Source: Arcobacter sp. UBA7394
GTDB lineage: Bacteria; Campylobacterota; Campylobacteria; Campylobacterales; Arcobacteraceae
Length of the DNA: 11,354 bases
Assembly: GCA_002470185.1 (NCBI GenBank)
Contig: DKNG01000259.1
Span: 20,670-32,023, forward strand
Direction: 5' to 3'
Shown piece by piece: positions 6,572-11,354 of this stretch. The notes under the pieces are model-generated. The model was not told where the DNA came from. It searched no databases and saw nothing but the letters and a program-made list of their open reading frames with translations. The position numbers and the translations under genes were made by a program. The first letter of the stretch is position 1. Each line of letters starts with the position of its first letter.

Positions 6572-7936
6572 TTAGTTAGAAGAAGTAGATTGTTGGATCA
6601 TCATTTTTAACCCAGAGAAAGAGGATTCAAATCCTGCAATAATTGAACCATAAGATCCAAATTGAAGCGCAAGTTGTTGATACTTAGAATCTAAAGCCTT
6701 TTCAGCTTTTTCTTTATCTTCTTCAAGAGTTTTTTCTCTTGTTGTCATAGAAGCTTCATGACTATTTAAAACACCACCTGAGAAGTTCATTTCATCAATA
6801 ACAGCTTTAAGTTGTGTACCAAATCCTTCATTTGCAGCAGTACCAACAAACAGTTCTTGTAAACCACTAGGATCATCTTCAACAGCTTTATTAAATGTAG
6901 CTGTATCTAAAGAAATCTTTCCAGATTTATCAAGTTCAAAACCGTAATTAAATACAGATTTATCAGAACTTGCACCATATTGGCCAAAAAGTTTATCTTT
7001 TACTTGTGATAAAATATTTTTTAACGATGATTTATCAGATACAGGACTATCAGCATTATCAATCTCTGCAGAAACTAAATCTACAAGTTCATTATATTTA
7101 GTTATTAAATCTTGTACTTGTGTTGCAATGAAAGAATTATCATCACTAATATTAATAGTTGAAACACCAATTTTATTAGCTGTAATATCTAAACCATCAA
7201 CTGTTAATTTATTAGATGAAACACTATATGAAACACCATCAATTTCAGCAGTCATATCTTGTGCTGTTAAAGTATGATTAGTAGCATTTATAGTTCCTAA
7301 CTCATCTGTAGTAAATCCTAAATCATCGCCAGCAGTACCACTAATAGTTAAAGCATTAGATAATCCTGAATCTTCACTTTTTAGAATTAATCTATACGAA
7401 TCAGTTCCAACTTGATCTAAAGAAGCAGCTACTCCAGCTTTTGCTGTAATTGCAGCTGTTAATTCATCATATGTAGCATAATCAGCTGTATTAAAATCAA
7501 AAGAATCACTTCCAACAGCAATAGTTAGAGTACCAATATCACCTAAGGCATCTTTTTGAGCCCCAGTAATTGTATTTGATTGATATACGTCTTTTTGAGC
7601 TAAACTTTTAATATCAACTGTTGTAATACCATTATTAAGTTTAGATACATCAGAGGCTTGAAAAACAGCAGAGTCTCCAGAAGTTGTAGCTGCTTTTTCA
7701 TCAAAAGCAGTAGTTCCACCAGATACAAATAAATCAAATGGTTTAACAGCAGTTAATAATTCAGAAACCTTTGAACTAATCCCAGTAAAAACTTCTTTTT
7801 CTTTAACTAAATCAGCAATATTAGTTTCAATAGGTTCAACTCTTGCTTTCCTTTCGGCAGCTTTTAGTTTGTCAATTGTTTCTTGATTTAATGCAGCAGC
7901 TCCACCACCACCTAAACCTAATACACCTTCAGCCAT
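6572..7936 (-). CDS. fliD: Flagellar filament cap protein (hook-associated protein 2)
   Basis: FliD forms the cap at the growing filament tip, under which flagellin subunits fold. The 454-residue product starts MAEGVLGLGGGGAAALNQETIDKLKAAERKARVEPIE, a FliD N-terminus of the Campylobacterota style. Helical D0/D1 regions lie at about 17-70 and 270-454, including the C-terminal coiled part (about 395-425), with beta-rich D2/D3 domains between them (about 80-265). A flagellin-hook IN-like segment sits at about 215-265 (INATNHTLTAQD... to INISDD). No cysteine is present, as usual for exported filament proteins. At 454 residues it is clearly shorter than the roughly 640-residue Campylobacter jejuni protein. 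AAGGAG (7948-7943) overlaps the flgK stop, so it is cotranscribed with flgK. No flaG precedes it, unlike in C. jejuni. Identification is strong. Confidence 0.92.
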   Translation of the reverse strand: MAEGVLGLGGGGAAALNQETIDKLKAAERKARVEPIETNIADLVKEKEVFTGISSKVSELLTAVKPFDLFVSGGTTAFDEKAATTSGDSAVFQASDVSKLNNGITTVDIKSLAQKDVYQSNTITGAQKDALGDIGTLTIAVGSDSFDFNTADYATYDELTAAITAKAGVAASLDQVGTDSYRLILKSEDSGLSNALTISGTAGDDLGFTTDELGTINATNHTLTAQDMTAEIDGVSYSVSSNKLTVDGLDITANKIGVSTINISDDNSFIATQVQDLITKYNELVDLVSAEIDNADSPVSDKSSLKNILSQVKDKLFGQYGASSDKSVFNYGFELDKSGKISLDTATFNKAVEDDPSGLQELFVGTAANEGFGTQLKAVIDEMNFSGGVLNSHEASMTTREKTLEEDKEKAEKALDSKYQQLALQFGSYGSIIAGFESSFSGLKMMIQQSTSSN

Positions 7937-7947
7937 GATTTACTCCT

Positions 7948-9807
7948 TTATCTTTTTAATCCAAGTAATGTTTTTAACATTTCATCAATTACTGTAATAA
8001 TTTTAGCATTTGCTTCATATGCCGCTTGGAACTTAACTAAATTTAGTAGCTCCTCATCTTTATCAACTTTTACTAATTCATTATAAGAACTAGTTAATGC
8101 TGTTTGCACATCTTTTTGTGTTTTATGTAAGAAATCACTTGATTCTTTATCAGAAGATACATTTACTCTAATTTCTTGGAAGAACTCAGAAAAAGATGTA
8201 TTTTCATTATTAGAAGGATCTTGAGCTTTTCCATCAAAAGATAAATCTTTTTTCCACTGTAAAGTAGCTAAATAGTCTAAATCACTTTGATCTAAATCAT
8301 TAATTGCTGATTCATTAAAAGCCATAGTTTTAACACTAGTTCCAGAAAATAGACTAAGTTTTGTTACTGTTCCAGTTGTCTCATCTGCAGCTAACTCTCC
8401 ATAAGTATATTCATCTGTACCTGTTTTAATATATTGATCTGTTACATCCGCAAAAGTACGTGCAAATGCATCTAATTTATCTTTATATACTTGTAATTTA
8501 TTATTAGGTGAATTAGAAGATAAATTTTCGGTTTGAGCTTTAATTGACCCAGATTTTAATGTAATTTCTTGATCATAAATAGAAATACCTACACTAGATA
8601 CTGCATCTGAACTTTGATTAGTATCTTTATAAGTATTACTCCGCTCTTCAACACCAGCAATAGTCTCTTTTACAGTTATCCTAGATTCAAATTTACCATC
8701 TAATCCAGACTCATTTGATTCAACAACTAAAAATTTATCAACTGTTTTATTATCAACTTTTCCACTAGTAGTTTCTACATAATTACCATTATATGCAGTA
8801 ATCAAACCTTTAGTACTTGGATTATCATTAATTGAATATGATAGTGCTCTAACATAATTAGATGCAGTTACAGTATCAGCATTACCATCCCCATCAATAT
8901 CAATATCATGTGTATTACCATCTGTATCTGTATATTGGTTTGATCCAATTGTTACGGATACACTTGTATTATTATTTAATTTAAAAGTAATTTCATCTCC
9001 AGCAGAAGCAACACCATCTTTAAAGTTTGTATTAGGTGCTATTCCTGTTGAATCAACAAATCTATCAACTTGAGGTTCAGTTTTTTCAACTACTTTAATA
9101 TCTCTCACATTCGTGTTATATCTTACTGCAACATTTCCTGCAATTTTTAGTTCATATTCATTATTTTCTCTACTTACTTCAATATCAACATAAGAAGATA
9201 ATTCTTCTTCTAGTTGATCTCTTTTATCAAGTAAATCATTTGTAGCAACACTTTGTTTACCAAGTTTTTCGTTAATACCACCTATTTCTTGTAAAAGTGA
9301 ATTAACCTTAGAAACATTTGATTCTAATTCTTCTTTTTCTAAAGCTTGTGTTTTTTCAATACTTGAATATAAATTTTGTAAAGATGATACAATTACTTTA
9401 CCTTCACTAGCTAAATTATTTTTATAGATTTCAGAATTAGGATTTGATCTTAAATTTTCAACAGCTTGAAAATATCTATTTAAATCAGATGAGAAACCAC
9501 TATTTTCAGTCTCTTTAAATGCAACTTCTACATTAGCTAAAATACTAGATGTTTTAGAAAAGTTACTTTGTTTTGAGCTTTCAGATAATAGTCTGTCAAA
9601 CATGTATTGAGAAGTAATTCTATATGCATTATCAGAACCAACACCACGCCCAGTAAACCGAGTGTCTGTTTGTTCCAATTCTTTCATGTCGACTACTCTT
9701 TTTTTGTAGCCTGGAGTATTCTCATTTGCAATATTATTAGATACGTTTTCTACCGCAATCTTTGCAGAAGTAAGACCAGAGTATGAAACATTTAATGTAT
9801 TAAGCAT
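7948..9807 (-). CDS. flgK: Hook-filament junction protein (hook-associated protein 1)
   Basis: FlgK forms the first junction layer between hook and filament and is exported through the flagellar secretion channel. The 619-residue product has the conserved rod/hook N-terminus (LNVSYSGLTSAKIAVENVSNN, about 5-25, then IANENTPGYKKR). It also has the conserved C-terminus (LLNLVKFQAAYEANAKIITVIDEMLKTLLGL, about 587-617), which together form the D0 helices. Residues about 85-215 are helical D1; about 215-430 form a variable exposed beta region. In this region, DTDGNTHDIDIDGDGNAD (294-311) is unusually Asp-rich and resembles calcium-binding loops. A strong AAGGAGA site (9818-9812) precedes ATG 9807. 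It is 55 nt behind flgH and 11 nt before fliD. Flagellin-type flgL is absent from the window. Confidence 0.95.
   Translation of the reverse strand: MLNTLNVSYSGLTSAKIAVENVSNNIANENTPGYKKRVVDMKELEQTDTRFTGRGVGSDNAYRITSQYMFDRLLSESSKQSNFSKTSSILANVEVAFKETENSGFSSDLNRYFQAVENLRSNPNSEIYKNNLASEGKVIVSSLQNLYSSIEKTQALEKEELESNVSKVNSLLQEIGGINEKLGKQSVATNDLLDKRDQLEEELSSYVDIEVSRENNEYELKIAGNVAVRYNTNVRDIKVVEKTEPQVDRFVDSTGIAPNTNFKDGVASAGDEITFKLNNNTSVSVTIGSNQYTDTDGNTHDIDIDGDGNADTVTASNYVRALSYSINDNPSTKGLITAYNGNYVETTSGKVDNKTVDKFLVVESNESGLDGKFESRITVKETIAGVEERSNTYKDTNQSSDAVSSVGISIYDQEITLKSGSIKAQTENLSSNSPNNKLQVYKDKLDAFARTFADVTDQYIKTGTDEYTYGELAADETTGTVTKLSLFSGTSVKTMAFNESAINDLDQSDLDYLATLQWKKDLSFDGKAQDPSNNENTSFSEFFQEIRVNVSSDKESSDFLHKTQKDVQTALTSSYNELVKVDKDEELLNLVKFQAAYEANAKIITVIDEMLKTLLGLKR
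8875..8907 (-). other. Asp-rich calcium-loop-like motif within FlgK
   Basis: Residues 301-311 of FlgK read DIDIDGDGNAD, with acidic residues at alternate positions (301, 303, 305, 307) and Asp311. This spacing resembles the DxDxDGxxD loops of EF-hand, dockerin and thrombospondin-type-3 repeats. A weaker preceding DTDGN (294-298) could form a second half. It lies in the variable surface region. Calcium binding is inferred from the pattern only. Confidence 0.4.
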
Positions 9808-9834
9808 AGAATCTCCTTATAAAGTGATATCCCA

Positions 9835-9860
9835 TTATCACATTACATTTCTTAATTTTA
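9835..9860 (-). promoter_or_regulatory. Candidate flagellar promoter before flgK (sigma28-like or extended -10 sigma70)
   Basis: On the minus strand, TAAAATTA (9860-9853) is followed after 10 nt by TGTGATAA (9842-9835). This partly matches the sigma28 (FliA) pattern TAAAGTTT-N11-GCCGATAA. The same place read as sigma70 gives TGTGATAAT, an extended -10. Either would start transcription about 20 nt before the flgK ribosome site. The element begins three bases after the flgH stop. The match is partial, so confidence is low. Confidence 0.35.
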
Positions 9861-9862
9861 GA

Positions 9863-10573
9863 TTAAAAGGGCCAAATGGCTCTAAACAGTTTTAAGCCCC
9901 ATGGAGTTTCCATAATGTCAGCTTCAGAACCTTCTTTATCATATAACATCTTTAAATTGGCAATTTGAGATGAGTCAATAGAGTTATCAGAACTAATATC
10001 ATAAGGTCTAATTACACCTGTTATTATAATAGTTTGTTTCTGCCCATCAATAAGTAGTTCTTTTGAACCTCTTATATAATAATTACCATTTTGGTATGTT
10101 TCTTCTATTATAGCTGAAACCGTAGTAGAAAAAGTTTCATCAAATTGAGTTTTAACTTCACCCTTATCTGATGTAGAACTTGTAGTATTAAAATTAACAC
10201 CTAAGTTTCTATTAACTTTATTTGCATATTTTGCAGCAGTTTCACCTAAAACATTACCATTTGTTCCAGCTAAAATCCCACCACCTAATGCATTATTTCT
10301 ATTACTAGTTAATTCTCTTTTATTTTTCGAGTCTGATTTCAAGCCTTCATTAATATTAATTTGAATAATATCTCCAACTTGTAAATCCTTTTTATCAGCA
10401 AATAGTGAAGCTCCTTGCATTGAATAAAGTGAACCTTTATTTTTTCTAACTTCAGGAGCTTTTTTAGGAATTTGAACTTCAGGTTTTTTGAAATCAATTT
10501 TTTGAGAAGAGAGTGAACTACTACAAGCTACAAAGAAAAATGAAATAGAAATTAAAACTAAACTTTTAAACAT
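9863..10573 (-). CDS. flgH: Flagellar L-ring lipoprotein
   Basis: FlgH forms the outer-membrane ring that acts as a bushing around the rod. The 236-residue product begins with a lipoprotein signal: a hydrophobic segment at 4-15 and lipobox FVAC with the lipidated Cys17. Family landmarks follow: GSLYSMQGASLFADKKDLQVGDIIQI (47-72), YYIRGSKELLIDGQKQTIIITGVIRP (165-190), the DNSIDSSQIANLKMLY segment (196-211), and the terminal WGLKLFRAIWPF (225-236). The start overlaps the end of the 141-aa gene by 8 nt (ATGTTTAA), so translation is coupled. flgI (P-ring), a common neighbour of flgH, is not beside it here. Identification is secure. Confidence 0.96.
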   Translation of the reverse strand: MFKSLVLISISFFFVACSSSLSSQKIDFKKPEVQIPKKAPEVRKNKGSLYSMQGASLFADKKDLQVGDIIQININEGLKSDSKNKRELTSNRNNALGGGILAGTNGNVLGETAAKYANKVNRNLGVNFNTTSSTSDKGEVKTQFDETFSTTVSAIIEETYQNGNYYIRGSKELLIDGQKQTIIITGVIRPYDISSDNSIDSSQIANLKMLYDKEGSEADIMETPWGLKLFRAIWPF

Positions 10574-10991
10574 TTTTCTTTCTTTCCATTATATATTTAA
10601 GATCAATTGCTACAATAATTTCATTTAGAGTATTTTTAATAAGTGCTAATGTTCCATATCTTACCATTAATGCATCAAGATTAGTTTTTAATTCACATAT
10701 AATAACTAACTTATTCTCAATGATTTTAACATGTTGAACATTCTCTTGTCCTACTAAATCAACTGCTTTTTCAATCTCTGATAAAACAGCTCTTTCAAAA
10801 TTCTTTTTGGTTTCTTTTAATTTTTCTTCTTTAATTTTAGCAGCTTTTTTTGTTTCCATTTCTATTCTTTCTTGTTCTGCCATTTGACTACTCATGTGAA
10901 AGTAATAGCCAACAAGCATTAAAGCAACAAAGGCTAAGGAAGCAAATCTTATGATTTTTTGTTTTTTATTTCTTTTTACTGCAACAATCAT
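10566..10991 (-). CDS. Unrecognised single-pass membrane protein between fliL and flgH
   Basis: I do not recognise this 141-residue protein. It has a short basic N-terminus (RNKKQK, 7-12), one membrane helix at about 16-32, and a Lys/Glu-rich probable coiled coil at about 38-75. A compact C-terminal region (about 76-135) appears mixed alpha/beta and includes VKIIENKLVIICELK (88-102) and IIVAIDLKYI (125-134). The basic side before the helix predicts the N-terminus in the cytoplasm and the rest in the periplasm, the same topology as FliL. It starts one nucleotide after the fliL stop and overlaps flgH by 8 nt, so it is translated as part of the flagellar operon. A basal-body or stator-associated role is a positional inference. 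The closing IDLKY recalls the strand end of FtsQ-type domains, but only weakly. Confidence 0.7.
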   Translation of the reverse strand: MIVAVKRNKKQKIIRFASLAFVALMLVGYYFHMSSQMAEQERIEMETKKAAKIKEEKLKETKKNFERAVLSEIEKAVDLVGQENVQHVKIIENKLVIICELKTNLDALMVRYGTLALIKNTLNEIIVAIDLKYIMERKKNV

Positions 10992-10992
10992 T

Positions 10993-11354
10993 TTATTTAA
11001 TTACGAAAGTAGTAAATAATATTTTTTTAATATTATTAGATTTAATATCTTCATTATTAGATGTAACTTCATTTACAACAGCATTAATTTCTTCAAGTAA
11101 CTCTTCTTTTAGTAAAGCTTTTCCACCAACAGTTAATAACTCTTCTGAACTTCTAGCACTAATCTGATTAATTACAACATCAATAATTTCCGCTCTACTA
11201 TTTTCAACAATTGCAGCAATCGTTGGTTCAACACTTTTTAGAGTAAATGAAAGTTTCATTAACTTTTCTCTACCTTTAGAGTTAGTAATATTTAATACTA
11301 AATCATCAACAGCAGCTTTAAAAGTCTCTTTAGAATCACCTGCTTCTTCTTTTT
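10993..11354 (-). CDS. fliL: Flagellar basal body-associated protein FliL (C-terminal 119 residues, partial)
   Basis: The frame is open from the right edge to the stop at 10993, so the N-terminus and membrane helix lie outside the window. An internal ATG at 11259 is not the start: codons before it read DDLVLNITNSKGREKL, the usual beginning of the FliL periplasmic domain, and run on into KLSFTLKSVEPT. The end, IKKILFTTFVIK, is the typical FliL closing strand (FT-x-FV). GGKALLKEELLEEINAVV is the conserved helix before it. FliL is an inner-membrane protein that surrounds or supports the MotAB stators in several bacteria. It lies one nucleotide upstream of the 141-aa membrane gene, at the head of the visible flagellar block. 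Identification is strong despite truncation. Confidence 0.9.
   Translation of the reverse strand, partial: KEEAGDSKETFKAAVDDLVLNITNSKGREKLMKLSFTLKSVEPTIAAIVENSRAEIIDVVINQISARSSEELLTVGGKALLKEELLEEINAVVNEVTSNNEDIKSNNIKKILFTTFVIK

Noticed and set aside
10993..11259. An independent 88-aa gene starting at ATG 11259
   Set aside because: The frame stays open upstream to the window edge and encodes conserved FliL sequence, so this ATG is an internal methionine of fliL.

Overview
The window is strongly AT-rich, with poly-A/T spacers and A/T-ending codons. It combines flagellar, translation and cofactor genes in a way that fits the Campylobacterota, most likely an Arcobacter-like (Arcobacteraceae) genome. 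The protein styles agree with this: the FliD N-terminus lacks the usual enterobacterial form, TilS is short, and fliS is followed by a small ORF. The genus is my inference from sequence style; no search was run.

Layout, left to right. (1) Minus strand, 1-969: acpS (holo-ACP synthase) is followed after 16 nt by a membrane-anchored PAS/HD-GYP signalling protein that runs off the left edge. (2) Plus strand, 999-3427: a lone DppB/OppB-type ABC permease, then panC (pantothenate synthesis) and yceI (periplasmic lipid-binding type protein), closed by a hairpin terminator. (3) Plus strand, 3559-5890: rimO and tilS, one nucleotide apart, behind a good sigma70-type promoter; both act on the translation machinery (ribosomal protein S12 and tRNA-Ile2). 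(4) Minus strand, 5879-11354: a flagellar block, in transcription order fliL (partial), an unrecognised membrane ORF of 141 aa, flgH, flgK, fliD, hairpin, fliS, and an 89-aa helical ORF.

The flagellar block covers a motor-associated protein (FliL), the outer-membrane L-ring (FlgH), the hook-filament junction (FlgK), the filament cap (FliD) and the flagellin chaperone (FliS). Very tight spacing (1-nt gap, 8-nt and 25-nt overlaps) ties the two unknown ORFs to it. A hairpin after fliD and a promoter-like element before fliS suggest that fliS and the 89-aa ORF can be transcribed separately.

Most of the window is ordinary core genome. I see no CRISPR array, insertion sequence, RNA gene or defence system. 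The parts worth a second look are the 141-aa ORF between fliL and flgH, the DUF2892-like/PAS/HD-GYP fusion, the Asp-rich calcium-loop-like insert in FlgK, the nearly leaderless permease start, and the overlapping convergent ends of tilS and the 89-aa gene. All stretches without a gene are shorter than 300 bases; the longest, 3428-3558, holds a terminator and a promoter.
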